Shown here in pieces: positions 23,879 through 31,670 of a stretch of 64,000 nucleotides of DNA. The notes under the pieces are model-generated. The model searched no databases. It saw only the letters and a program-made list of their open reading frames with translations, and had not been told where the DNA came from. The stretch comes from Pseudorhodobacter sp. PARRP1. Its GTDB lineage: Bacteria > Pseudomonadota > Alphaproteobacteria > Rhodobacterales > Rhodobacteraceae. The stretch is from contig NKIU01000006.1 in assembly GCA_002256245.1 (NCBI GenBank), positions 124,001 through 188,000 on the forward strand, given 5' to 3'. The position numbers were made by a program, and so were the translations under genes. The number at the start of each line of letters is the position of its first letter. Position 1 is the first letter of the stretch.

Positions 23879-24840
23879 AACTGGGCCCAAGCCAGATACC
23901 GCAGGATGAGGGCGGCGCGCTGCTGTTGTCCACCGCTGGCGGGCTTGCGCAGTTTGGCGCGTATCTGGCAACGCTGGCCCCCGGTGGGTTTTCATCCACC
24001 CGGCACTGGCACAGCGCCGAAGACGAAATGGTCTATCTGCTGGAAGGTGCGGCCACGGTGATCGACGATGATGGCACCCATCTGCTGCACCCCGGCGATG
24101 CGGCCTGCTGGCGGCATGGTGATCCGAACGCGCATCATCTGCACAACCCTACGCAGCACCCCTGCCGCTATCTGATCATAGGCAGCCGGGTTGCGGGCGA
24201 TGTCTGCACCTATCCCGACACCGGCGACCGGCAAATCAACACCGCAACCGATTGGCGGGTTCAGGCCGCTGATGGCAGCGTGCTGCGCGGCGGGGCCCTG
24301 CCGCCCGAACTGCTGAACCTGCCCGAAGTCTGGGGCGATCCCTTTGATCCCGCGGCGAAATTTCCGCGCATTCTGCCAGATGCCGCGCGCCCTTGGGTCG
24401 ATGCCGAAGACGCCGCACATCCGGTGCTGGGCAGGGGTCTCGGGGCTTACCGCTACCAGTTGATCTCAGATTTGGGCGGTCTCAGCCAATTCGGCGCGTT
24501 TATCGAAGAACTGCCCCCCGGCGCGTTTTCCGGCCACCGCCACTGGCACGCGGCCGAGGATGAGATGGTCTACATGCTGGCGGGCGAGGGCGTGCTGATC
24601 GAGGATCGCGAAACCACCCTGCACGCAGGCGACACCGCCTGCTGGCCTGCGGGCACGCCCATCGGCCACCGCATCGCCAACCGCAGCACCGCGCCGCTGC
24701 GCTATCTTGTCATCGGCACACGCCATGTGCGCGATGTGATCCACTACACCGACCACGATCTTATCACCCACAAAGACGGCCCCGCCCGGCGCTACCTGCG
24801 CCGCGACGGCACCGCACACCCTGACCGGAGAGCCCAATGA
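23875..24840 (+). CDS. Two-domain cupin protein
   Basis: A 321-residue bicupin. It opens with a GTG at 23875 whose GTGA overlaps the stop of the single-domain cupin. Domain 1 has TRHWHSAEDEMVYLLEGAA and GDAACWRHGDPNAHHLHN; domain 2 (from about residue 185) has GHRHWHAAEDEMVYMLAGE and GDTACWPAGTPIGHRIAN. Both retain the metal-binding His/His/Glu/His set. The motif around HWHxAEDE is shared with the upstream cupin, showing common ancestry. Function is unknown. The last four bases overlap the next start (ATGA). Confidence 0.85.
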   Translation: MKLGPSQIPQDEGGALLLSTAGGLAQFGAYLATLAPGGFSSTRHWHSAEDEMVYLLEGAATVIDDDGTHLLHPGDAACWRHGDPNAHHLHNPTQHPCRYLIIGSRVAGDVCTYPDTGDRQINTATDWRVQAADGSVLRGGALPPELLNLPEVWGDPFDPAAKFPRILPDAARPWVDAEDAAHPVLGRGLGAYRYQLISDLGGLSQFGAFIEELPPGAFSGHRHWHAAEDEMVYMLAGEGVLIEDRETTLHAGDTACWPAGTPIGHRIANRSTAPLRYLVIGTRHVRDVIHYTDHDLITHKDGPARRYLRRDGTAHPDRRAQ

Positions 24841-27020
24841 CCGATTTCACCATGACCACAGATGCCGATGGCGTTGCCACCATCACTTGGGATGTGGCGG
24901 CAAAGTCGATGAACGTGATGTCCACAGCCGCCTTCGCCAGCCTCAGCGGCTTGGTCGATCAGGCTTTGGCCGAAGCCAGCGTCAAGGGCATCATCCTCAC
25001 CAGCGGTAAGAAAGATTTCGCGGGCGGCATGGATCTGAACGTCATCGCCGAGATGCGCGCAGGCGGCGCAAGTGCGATTTTCGACGGCGTGATGGCCATG
25101 CACAAAGTGCTGCGCAAGATCGAGCTGGCGGGGATGGACCCGAAGACCAAGAAGGGCGGCAAGCCGATTGTGGCGGCCCTGCCCGGCACCGCCTTGGGCA
25201 TCGGGCTGGAACTGCCGCTGTCCTGCCACCGCATCATCGCGGCGGATAACCCGAAGGCAAAGATCGGCCTGCCCGAGATCATGGTCGGCATCTTCCCCGG
25301 CGCAGGCGGCACCACGCGGCTTGTGCGCAAACTCGGCGCGATGATGGCCGCCCCCTTCCTGCTGGAGGGCAAGCTAAGCGACCCGAAAGCCGCCAAGGCG
25401 GCGGGCTTGATCGACGAAGTCGTCGCCCCCGATCAGCTTTTGATCCGCGCGAAAGAATGGGTGCTGGCCGCGAAAGACGCCGATCTGGTCAAGCCGTGGG
25501 ACGACAAGGGTTACAAAATGCCCGGCGGCGCGCCCTATCATCCGGCGGGCTTCATGACCTTTGTCGGCGCAAGTGCGATGGTGCTTGGTAAGACGATGGG
25601 AGTTTATCCGGCGGCTAAAGCTTTGCTGAGTGCCGTCTATGAAGGCGCGCTAGTGCCCTTCGACGTAGCCCTGCGGATTGAGGCGCGCTGGTTCACCTCG
25701 GTGCTGCTGAACCCGTCGTCCTCGGCGATGATCCGTTCGCTGTTCATCAACAAAGAAGCGCTGGAGAAAGGCGCCAACCGCCCCGCCGTTGCCGATCAGA
25801 CGGTGAAAAAGCTGGGCGTGATCGGCGCGGGCATGATGGGGGCCGGCATCGCCTATGTCGCGGCAAATGCCGGGATCGAGGTTGTGCTGATCGACGCCAC
25901 GCAAGAGAGTGCGGATCGCGGCAAATCGCATTCGGCTGACCTGCTCGACAAAGGCATCCAGCGCCGCAAGGTGACGCCCGAGAAGAAGGCCGAGGTTTTG
26001 GCCCGGATCACCGCCACCACCGATTACGCCGCTTTGGCTGGCGCTGATCTGGTGGTCGAAGCCGTGTTCGAAGACCCGAAGGTCAAGGCCGAAGTCACCG
26101 CACGCGTCGAGGCCGCCGTGGGCGCGGAGTGTATCTATGCCTCCAACACCTCAACCCTGCCGATTTCCATGCTGGCGAAGGCCAGCGCGCGCCCAGATCG
26201 CTTCATCGGCATCCATTTCTTCTCGCCCGTGGACAAGATGAACCTGGTCGAGATCATCCGCGGCAAACAGACCGGCGATGTGGCCGTGGCCAAGGCGCTC
26301 GATTTCGTGCGTGCCATCCGCAAGACCCCCATCGTGGTAAACGACGCGCGGTTCTTCTACGCCAACCGCTGCATCATCCCCTATATCAACGAAGGCATCC
26401 GCATGGTCGCCGAAGGCGTGGAACCGGCGCTGATCGAGAATGCCGCCAAGCTGGTGGGCATGCCACTGGGGCCGCTGCAACTGGTCGATGAAACCTCGAT
26501 CGACCTTGGCGTCAAGATCGCCAAGGCCACCAAAGCCGCGATGGGCGATGCCTACCCCGATGGCGCGGTGGATGCGGTGCTGTTCTGGATGGCCGATCAG
26601 GGCCGCATGGGCAAAAAGGCCAACGCCGGGTTCTACGCCTATGATGCGGCGGGCAAACGCGAAGGGCTGTGGGAAGGCCTCGCGGCGCAATACCCGCACA
26701 CAGTTGACCCGGATTTGACCACCGTGCAGCAACGCCTGCTGATGGCGCAGGTGCTGGAAGCCGTGCGCGCGCTGGAAGAAGGTGTTTTGACCGATATCCG
26801 CGAGGGCGATGTCGGGGCCATCTTGGGCTGGGGCTTTGCACCGTGGTCGGGCGGGCCGTTCTCGTGGCTGGATATCATCGGGGCTGCGCGCGCGGTCGAG
26901 ATTTGTGAGCGGCTGGTGGCCGCGTTCGGCACGCGGTTCACCGCGCCGAACCTTCTGCGCGAGATGGCTGTGAAGGGCGAAAGCTTTTACGGACGGTTTG
27001 GCGCGCAAAAGGCGGCGTAA
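24837..27020 (+). CDS. Fused enoyl-CoA hydratase / 3-hydroxyacyl-CoA dehydrogenase (FadB/FadJ-like)
   Basis: A 727-residue bifunctional beta-oxidation enzyme. Residues 1-190 form a crotonase domain with the oxyanion turn in GTALGIGLELPLSCH and GLPEIMVGIFPGAGGTTRL carrying the catalytic Glu residues. From about residue 325 a Rossmann domain starts with GVIGAGMMGAGIAYVAANAG and contains SNTSTLPI and IGIHFFSPVDKM with the catalytic His; a C-terminal helical domain follows (RMGKKANAGFYAYD, GWGFAPWSGG). It supplies the two middle steps between the dehydrogenase and thiolase of this cluster. It ends just before a bidirectional terminator. Confidence 0.94.
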   Translation: MTDFTMTTDADGVATITWDVAAKSMNVMSTAAFASLSGLVDQALAEASVKGIILTSGKKDFAGGMDLNVIAEMRAGGASAIFDGVMAMHKVLRKIELAGMDPKTKKGGKPIVAALPGTALGIGLELPLSCHRIIAADNPKAKIGLPEIMVGIFPGAGGTTRLVRKLGAMMAAPFLLEGKLSDPKAAKAAGLIDEVVAPDQLLIRAKEWVLAAKDADLVKPWDDKGYKMPGGAPYHPAGFMTFVGASAMVLGKTMGVYPAAKALLSAVYEGALVPFDVALRIEARWFTSVLLNPSSSAMIRSLFINKEALEKGANRPAVADQTVKKLGVIGAGMMGAGIAYVAANAGIEVVLIDATQESADRGKSHSADLLDKGIQRRKVTPEKKAEVLARITATTDYAALAGADLVVEAVFEDPKVKAEVTARVEAAVGAECIYASNTSTLPISMLAKASARPDRFIGIHFFSPVDKMNLVEIIRGKQTGDVAVAKALDFVRAIRKTPIVVNDARFFYANRCIIPYINEGIRMVAEGVEPALIENAAKLVGMPLGPLQLVDETSIDLGVKIAKATKAAMGDAYPDGAVDAVLFWMADQGRMGKKANAGFYAYDAAGKREGLWEGLAAQYPHTVDPDLTTVQQRLLMAQVLEAVRALEEGVLTDIREGDVGAILGWGFAPWSGGPFSWLDIIGAARAVEICERLVAAFGTRFTAPNLLREMAVKGESFYGRFGAQKAA

Positions 27021-27103
27021 CCATGCGGCGTGGCATCATGGCCCGAATGCGGCCTATGACCACCACATCTTGTGGCTAGCCGCCAGTATTTCGCAAAATA
27101 TAC

Positions 27104-27130
27104 AAATCTGTCCCCGCGGGGACAGATTTT
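27104..27130. terminator. Palindromic terminator TGTCCCCGCGGGGACA, copy 2
   Basis: The same 16-bp core as at 15347 (here 27109-27124), extended by AAATC and GATTT into a perfect 26-bp palindrome with A-run before and T-run after, so it can work in both directions. It lies between the convergent fad gene and sulfotransferase gene. A small hairpin CCACA-TCT-TGTGG precedes it. Confidence 0.8.
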
Positions 27131-27197
27131 ACACGACAAAAACCTGCATCTAAGCTCTCGGCTATGCCCCAATGCGGCGCGCGTTCGGCAGGTTGGG

Positions 27198-27854
27198 TTA
27201 GTCGGGATCGAAGCGATAGCCAAAGCGGATGATGTCTTCGGCACTGATCTGGGCCACCAGATCGGCATCGGCGTCTGAATAAAACCCGCGCCAGTCGCGC
27301 GCGCGGTCCGAGGTATTGGCGGTTGCCAAAGGTGTTACGCGAAAGCCCAGATGCGCCTCGAACCGGGCAAGATCGGCGTCAAGATGCTCCAGCCGCGCGT
27401 AAAGGCTGGCACGTTCAAACCCAAGCCGGTCGCGCATATAGGCGGTGTAGGGCCACAGCGCAAATGAGGTGCGGGTCTGGGCGTGGTTGAGAAAACCGCT
27501 GAAGTCATGCGATTTGGCGAGGCCCACGGCGGGATGGGCAAAGTTCTGGCTGCGCAACCAATGATAATAGCTGACAGCACGGTCCCAGGGATTGCGCACC
27601 AAGGTCAGCGTGAAGAAGTCGGCAATCTCGGCATCCGAGGCCAACCCGGCGATGTCGGACAGTGTCGAATGCTTCCACAACCGCCCCGCCGCTTTTGCCC
27701 CCTTCAGCCGCCCCTTGCGCGCGCGGGCTTTTGGGGTGTCGCCGATCAAAATGTCATCCTTCATCGCCCGATCTTCCAGCGCAAGGCTGAGCGCGGTGCC
27801 GCCGGTTTTGGGGATATGCACGAAGATATAGCGCCGCCCGCGCGAGATGATCAT
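27198..27854 (-). CDS. Sulfotransferase family 2 protein
   Basis: A 218-residue protein with the PAPS-binding loop HIPKTGGT at residues 13-20 (5'-phosphosulfate loop) and LVRNPWDRAVSYYHWLR around residue 87 (3'-phosphate site with the conserved Arg and Ser). These define the Sulfotransfer_2 family, which sulfates carbohydrates; bacterial members often modify exopolysaccharide or glycolipids. The acceptor is unknown. It stands alone after a pair of REP-like elements and is convergent with the fad gene. Confidence 0.88.
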   Translation of the reverse strand: MIISRGRRYIFVHIPKTGGTALSLALEDRAMKDDILIGDTPKARARKGRLKGAKAAGRLWKHSTLSDIAGLASDAEIADFFTLTLVRNPWDRAVSYYHWLRSQNFAHPAVGLAKSHDFSGFLNHAQTRTSFALWPYTAYMRDRLGFERASLYARLEHLDADLARFEAHLGFRVTPLATANTSDRARDWRGFYSDADADLVAQISAEDIIRFGYRFDPD

Positions 27855-27920
27855 CGCATCCCCCCCAACCAGATGCCGGTCTCAGGGGCATCGAGCCCCT
27901 TCCCCCGGCTTTGGCGCTTG

Positions 27921-28009
27921 GGCTTCATCTTGGCATAAATACTCCCGCCGGAGGCTTCGCCATCGGCCTCGGAAGCCTCCGGCGGGAGTATTTGCGCCAA
28001 GATGAAGCC
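27921..28009. repeat. Pair of REP-like elements forming a large inverted repeat
   Basis: A 38-base arm beginning GGCTTCATCTTGGC (27921-27958) and its inverse (27972-28009) differ at only two positions and are separated by 13 bases. The arms contain AATACTCCCGCCGGAGG, the core of the family also seen at 20826 and 21004. It lies between the 2-hydroxyacid dehydrogenase stop and the sulfotransferase start and could end the dehydrogenase transcript. Confidence 0.85.
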
Positions 28010-28014
28010 TATCA

Positions 28015-28959
28015 TCAGACCGGATTGGGCAAGGGCTGCCCGTCCTGAAATGCGATCAGATTGGCGACGGCCATCATGCCCATTGCGGTGCGGGTTTCCA
28101 GAACGGCGGTGCCAAGATGCGGCAACAGGGTGACGTTTTCCATCGCGATCAGAGCGGGGCTGACAACGGGTTCATGTTCATAAACATCCAGCCCCGCGCC
28201 GGCGATCTGGCCGGATCTGAGGGCCGCCACAAGGGCTGCTTCATCCACCACATCGCCGCGTGCGATATTGACAAGGATCGCATGAGGCGACATTTGCGCC
28301 AAGGCGGTCGCGTTGATCAGATGCCGTGTGACAGGGCCGCCGGGCACGGCAACCACCACGAAATCGGCTTGCAGCACCTCTGCCATCGACACTTGTTGCG
28401 CAGGAAGACCCGCATCCACCGTCGAGCGGTTGTGAAAAAGCACCCGCATGCCAAAGCCGAAATGGCAGCGCTGCGCAATCGCGCGGCCAATGCGCCCCAT
28501 GCCGATGATGCCGACGGTCTTGCCCGAGACGGGCGCGCCCAGCATCTGGATCGGGTGCCAGCCCTGCCAAGCGCCCGCGCGCAGCATCCGCTCACCCTCG
28601 CCCGCGCGGCGTGCCGTCATCAACATCAACGTCAGTGCCACGTCAGCCGTCGCATCGGTGACAGCGCCGGGGGTATTGGTGACGGCGATGCCCAGCGCCT
28701 TGGCGGCGGCTGTGTCGATATGGTTGAAGCCCACGCCGAAATTGGCGAGCAATTTCGCCCTTGGCTGCGGCACATCGGCAAAGACCTCGACCTTGAACAG
28801 ATCGCCCAAGGTCGGCAGCACCACATCGAAATCGGTCAGGGCCGCGCGCAATTCGGCGTGGGTAAGCGGCAGGGTGCTGTCGCGGGCGGTCACGTCAAAC
28901 CGGGCGCGGGCGGCCCGCATGACGGGATCGGGCAGCGGGCGCGTGATCAGCAGTTTCAT
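28015..28959 (-). CDS. D-isomer-specific 2-hydroxyacid dehydrogenase
   Basis: A 314-residue NAD(P)-dependent dehydrogenase of the glyoxylate/hydroxypyruvate reductase type. The nucleotide motif is GIIGMGRIGRAIAQRC (about 150), the substrate Arg is in VNIARGDVVDE, the Glu in YEHEP and the catalytic His in LLPHLGTA. I start at 28959 (MKLLITRPLPDP), which shares one base with the csaA stop. A longer frame to 29193 lies within csaA. Its exact 2-ketoacid is not predictable. It is the distal gene of a ybjN-proC-csaA run on the minus strand. Confidence 0.9.
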   Translation of the reverse strand: MKLLITRPLPDPVMRAARARFDVTARDSTLPLTHAELRAALTDFDVVLPTLGDLFKVEVFADVPQPRAKLLANFGVGFNHIDTAAAKALGIAVTNTPGAVTDATADVALTLMLMTARRAGEGERMLRAGAWQGWHPIQMLGAPVSGKTVGIIGMGRIGRAIAQRCHFGFGMRVLFHNRSTVDAGLPAQQVSMAEVLQADFVVVAVPGGPVTRHLINATALAQMSPHAILVNIARGDVVDEAALVAALRSGQIAGAGLDVYEHEPVVSPALIAMENVTLLPHLGTAVLETRTAMGMMAVANLIAFQDGQPLPNPV

Positions 28960-29306
28960 CAAAACAGTTTTCCCCCAAGCGGCACATCCTTGTCTGGTGC
29001 GATCAACACCACCTCGCCTGCGGCATCCGGCAATCCCAGCACCAGCACTTCGGACAGCACCTTTCCAATCTGGCGCGGTGGAAAGTTGACCACGGCCAGA
29101 ACCTGTCGGCCGACCAACATCTCGGGCGTGTAATGCGCGGTGATCTGTGCCGAGGAGCGTTTCTCGCCAATCTCGGCCCCAAAATCGAGCCACAACTTGA
29201 TCGCAGGCTTGCGGGCTTCGGGATAGGGTTCTGCGCGGATGATGCGGCCGACACGGATATCGACCTGCGCAAATTCGGCATAGCTGATCTGCGGGGATGT
29301 GGTCAT
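28959..29306 (-). CDS. csaA: CsaA-type tRNA-binding domain protein
   Basis: A 115-residue protein nearly collinear with Bacillus CsaA, an OB-fold (EMAP-II-like) tRNA-binding protein with proposed chaperone activity in export. Characteristic are VDIRVGRIIRAEPYPEARKPAIKL, SSAQITAHYTPEMLVGRQVLAVVNFPPRQIG and SEVLVLG. The ATG at 29306 overlaps the proC stop by four bases; the stop shares a base with the next gene. Confidence 0.93.
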   Translation of the reverse strand: MTTSPQISYAEFAQVDIRVGRIIRAEPYPEARKPAIKLWLDFGAEIGEKRSSAQITAHYTPEMLVGRQVLAVVNFPPRQIGKVLSEVLVLGLPDAAGEVVLIAPDKDVPLGGKLF

Positions 29307-30115
29307 TTTCCCAACTCCCTGCCCCGATCCGCAGCGGCTTTGACGGCGCGTTTCAACAGCGGTGGAAAGCCTGTGTCCGCATCCATCAGCACCGCCAGTG
29401 CCGCCGCCGTTGTGCCGCCCGGAGAGGTCACGTTGATCCGCAACTGGGCCGCAGGTTCGCTGGATTGGTAGGCAAGTTCGCCCGCACCACACACCGTTGC
29501 CCGCGCCAGCTTCATGGCGACTTCGGCGGAAAGCCCCTCGGCTTCACCCGCGGCCGCCATTGCTTCGATCAGGTGGAAGACATAGGCCGGGCCAGAGCCC
29601 GAGACCCCTGTCACCGCATCAATCTGATGCTCGCCGTCCAGTTCCACCACCTGCCCCACCGCCAGCATCAACTGATGCGCCAGCGCCAGCCCGTCAGGCC
29701 CGGCAGGCGCATTGGCACAGATGCCCGTGATGCCGCGCCCGACCATCGCAGGCGTATTCGGCATGGTGCGCACGATGGGCGTGCGATCGCCCAACGCAGC
29801 CTCGAATGTCGCAATCGAGGTGCCCGCCGCGATAGAGACGAACAGCGTGGTGCCATTGCCAAGCGCCTGTAGCGCGGGCAGCGCCGCCCCCATCATCTGC
29901 GGCTTGACCGCGAGAACCGCCACAGCGGGCGCAACCGGCATGCCTTGATTGAGATGCACCCCTGTCGCTTTAAGCCAATCGGTGGGGTGCGGCTCGATCA
30001 CCCACACGCTGGTTGCAGGCACACCCGCCGCGAGCCATCCCGTCAGCAAGGCCGTGCCCATCTTGCCACAACCCAACAAAACCAACCCATCGCGGGCAAC
30101 GCCATCCAGCATCAT
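29303..30115 (-). CDS. proC: Pyrroline-5-carboxylate reductase
   Basis: A 270-residue P5C reductase, the last enzyme of proline synthesis. The Rossmann loop is LLGCGKMGTALL at the N terminus; RTMPNTPAMVGRGITG and GVSGSGPAYVFHLIEAMAAAGEAEGL, then SPGGTTAAALAVL, are the ProC signatures around the substrate site. I prefer the ATG at 30115, which has GGGAG eight bases upstream, over the ATG at 30130, which has no ribosome binding site. It overlaps csaA by four bases. A 112-base gap separates it from ybjN. Confidence 0.95.
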   Translation of the reverse strand: MMLDGVARDGLVLLGCGKMGTALLTGWLAAGVPATSVWVIEPHPTDWLKATGVHLNQGMPVAPAVAVLAVKPQMMGAALPALQALGNGTTLFVSIAAGTSIATFEAALGDRTPIVRTMPNTPAMVGRGITGICANAPAGPDGLALAHQLMLAVGQVVELDGEHQIDAVTGVSGSGPAYVFHLIEAMAAAGEAEGLSAEVAMKLARATVCGAGELAYQSSEPAAQLRINVTSPGGTTAAALAVLMDADTGFPPLLKRAVKAAADRGRELGK

Positions 30116-30227
30116 CGGAAAAACTCCCATTTTGACAGAAGGGTAACGGTGTTTGCGATGACAGTTAACCGATAATCACGCCGCCGAGGGATTTAGAGCG
30201 TGGCCGACCTGCAGTTTTGCTGGTGCT

Positions 30228-30731
30228 TCAGGCCCGGCCATAAGCTTCGGCAATCGCCACTTTCATCGCTTCGGCCGGCGATTTATCGGCCCAAGACACC
30301 AGTTGAAACGCCGGATAGAACCGCTCCGAGGCGGTGATTGCGCCGGAAATCAGCCGGTCGATCTGCTCGGACGCAACCATCTGGCCACCGGCAAGGCACA
30401 GACCATAGCGGAAAACCATCAGCTTTTGCTCGCCCCAATAGGTAAACGCCCCTGTCCAGACCATGTCATTGCAGCGGTTGAGAACATCATAGAGCGCCGC
30501 GATTTTGTCAGAGGGCGGCTCCATCTCAAAGGTGCAGATCAGTCGCAAGGTTTCGTCCTGCGCCGACCACGCCAGCGTCAGCGCATAGGTGCGCCACTGC
30601 CCTTCAACCGCCATCGCAATCTGATCATCGGTGACGCGGTCGAATTCCCAATCGTGATGAGCAGCCAGATTTTCCACAATGTCGATCGGGTGAAGATCGT
30701 CACTGAGCAGGTAATCTTCGGAATACGACAT
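30228..30731 (-). CDS. YbjN domain-containing protein
   Basis: A 167-residue YbjN/T3SS-chaperone-like protein (DLHPIDIVENLAAHHDWEFDR, LRLICTFEMEPPSDK, WTGAFTYWGEQKLMVFRYGL). Its function is unknown; it is a conserved neighbour of proC in this family of bacteria. A perfect TATAAT lies at 30743-30748 on the minus strand, only 11 bases before the ATG, which would give an almost leaderless mRNA unless another promoter is used. The putative prophage end begins about 120 bases upstream, so insertion may have cut the gene from its original promoter. Confidence 0.9.
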   Translation of the reverse strand: MSYSEDYLLSDDLHPIDIVENLAAHHDWEFDRVTDDQIAMAVEGQWRTYALTLAWSAQDETLRLICTFEMEPPSDKIAALYDVLNRCNDMVWTGAFTYWGEQKLMVFRYGLCLAGGQMVASEQIDRLISGAITASERFYPAFQLVSWADKSPAEAMKVAIAEAYGRA

Positions 30732-30852
30732 GGCTCGGCCTCATTATAAAGCCCAAGGAGCAATTTCACCCCCTACTGGCTGGGCGCCTGGCAACTAACA
30801 GCGGAAGCCGGACAAGGCCCTTACTAGATATAGTGTCGATCTGGGGGAAGCC

Positions 30853-30875
30853 TGTAAAGCTGTTTGTGCGAAAAA
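30853..30875 (+). other. Candidate prophage right end (MuA-type terminal sequence)
   Basis: Reading inward, TGTAAAGCTGTTTGTG (30853-30868) is followed by CGAAAAA (30869-30875). Mu ends begin TG and carry CGAAAAA 12 (right) or 21 (left) bases inside. The terminal TG could be at 30853 or 30861. The flanking target duplication cannot be checked because the other end is outside the window. The stretch 30732-31097 contains no gene. Confidence 0.45.
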
Positions 30876-30894
30876 CTTCTGTGGACAACGTGGC

Positions 30895-30926
30895 TGTGGC
30901 TCGCCACCATTGTGGCTCGCCACCAT
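30895..30926 (+). repeat. Two adjacent 16-bp direct repeats near prophage end
   Basis: TGTGGCTCGCCACCAT occurs twice head to tail (30895-30910, 30911-30926). Each unit is itself a small hairpin, GTGG-CTCG-CCAC. It lies between the candidate phage terminus and the last phage gene. Confidence 0.8.
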
Positions 30927-31010
30927 AGTTGGCAGAGTTTGACACCATAACCTGCAGCAACGCGATTTTCAGAATTTAGCGGCGGGGTCAACTGGATACC
31001 CGCTCGCACG

Positions 31011-31052
31011 GTTTCCGATTTCGCGCCGCCAAGTAGGTTACAAATCGGAAAC
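31011..31052. repeat. 11-bp inverted repeat near prophage end
   Basis: GTTTCCGATTT (31011-31021) and AAATCGGAAAC (31042-31052) are perfect complements 20 bases apart, 46 bases from the stop of the last phage gene. It may be a terminator of the late transcript or paired transposase sites; there is no T run. Confidence 0.6.
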
Positions 31053-31097
31053 GCGAGGCAAAACTGGTCGTGCAGGCGATCCGGTTAAACGGGGTAT

Positions 31098-31670
31098 TTA
31101 AACCCCGCTTAAAGGGTCAATGAAAGCCCCGGCCGCAGCGCTGATCAGGTCCACGCCGAGCGGTGCCAGCGCGCGCCGCCACAACTCCCCGGCCGTCTCA
31201 TTTGGCAACACCTGCACCCGCTCTTGGAGACGCCGTCCATCGGCCACCACCACAGGCCCGCCATCGACGCACTCGGTCAGCCAATACATCGTTCCGCCGG
31301 TGAAGCGCTGGCCCGCATCCAGTGCGGCTTGGATCGCGCCTTTGCCCTTGAACGCTGGCAGCAGCGACGGGTGATACCCAATGGCCCCGAGGCGGCTCCA
31401 GTCGATCACCCAAGGCGGGATCATCCGATAGGAATGCGCGGACACACAGAGCGTCGGCCGCCATGGAAAATCCGCCCCGCAGAGCGGCACATGATCCGGC
31501 TTTGCCGCCCACGGCAGACCCAGATCGCGGGCCATCTGCGCCGCACGATCCGCCGAATCCGGGCAGATCAAGGCCACGTCATGCCCATGCTGCGCGAGCC
31601 GCTTGCAGACCTCGGCCCCGAACCACTTCGACCCGAACACCATGACCCGGCCGCGTTCACTCTTCGACAT
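31098..31670 (-). CDS. Formyltransferase-fold protein, Mom-module cargo
   Basis: A 190-residue protein of the PurN/Fmt formyltransferase fold: N-terminal Rossmann strand RVMVFGSKWFGAEVC, then IGYHPSLLPAFKGKGAIQAAL (97-117), TGGTMYWLTECVDGGPVV with D136, and a C-terminal tail. True formyltransferases use an Asn-His-Asp triad in NxHPS...D. Here His100 and Asp136 are present but the Asn position is Gly98, so the chemistry may differ. The ATG at 31670 has AGGGG upstream and lies 14 bases inside the end of the ABC-GNAT gene. As last gene of the com operon it probably acts on, or makes a precursor for, a DNA base modification; that is inference. Confidence 0.8.
   Translation of the reverse strand: MSKSERGRVMVFGSKWFGAEVCKRLAQHGHDVALICPDSADRAAQMARDLGLPWAAKPDHVPLCGADFPWRPTLCVSAHSYRMIPPWVIDWSRLGAIGYHPSLLPAFKGKGAIQAALDAGQRFTGGTMYWLTECVDGGPVVVADGRRLQERVQVLPNETAGELWRRALAPLGVDLISAAAGAFIDPLSGV

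Noticed and set aside
23408-24840. DMSP lyase (DddQ/DddW/DddL-like) assignment for the cupins
   Set aside because: Apart from the general cupin metal motifs there is no specific signature of these lyases, although the neighbouring dehydrogenase is DmdC-like. Not supportable from sequence reading.
30895-30926. CRISPR-like repeat
   Set aside because: Only two contiguous 16-base units without spacers.
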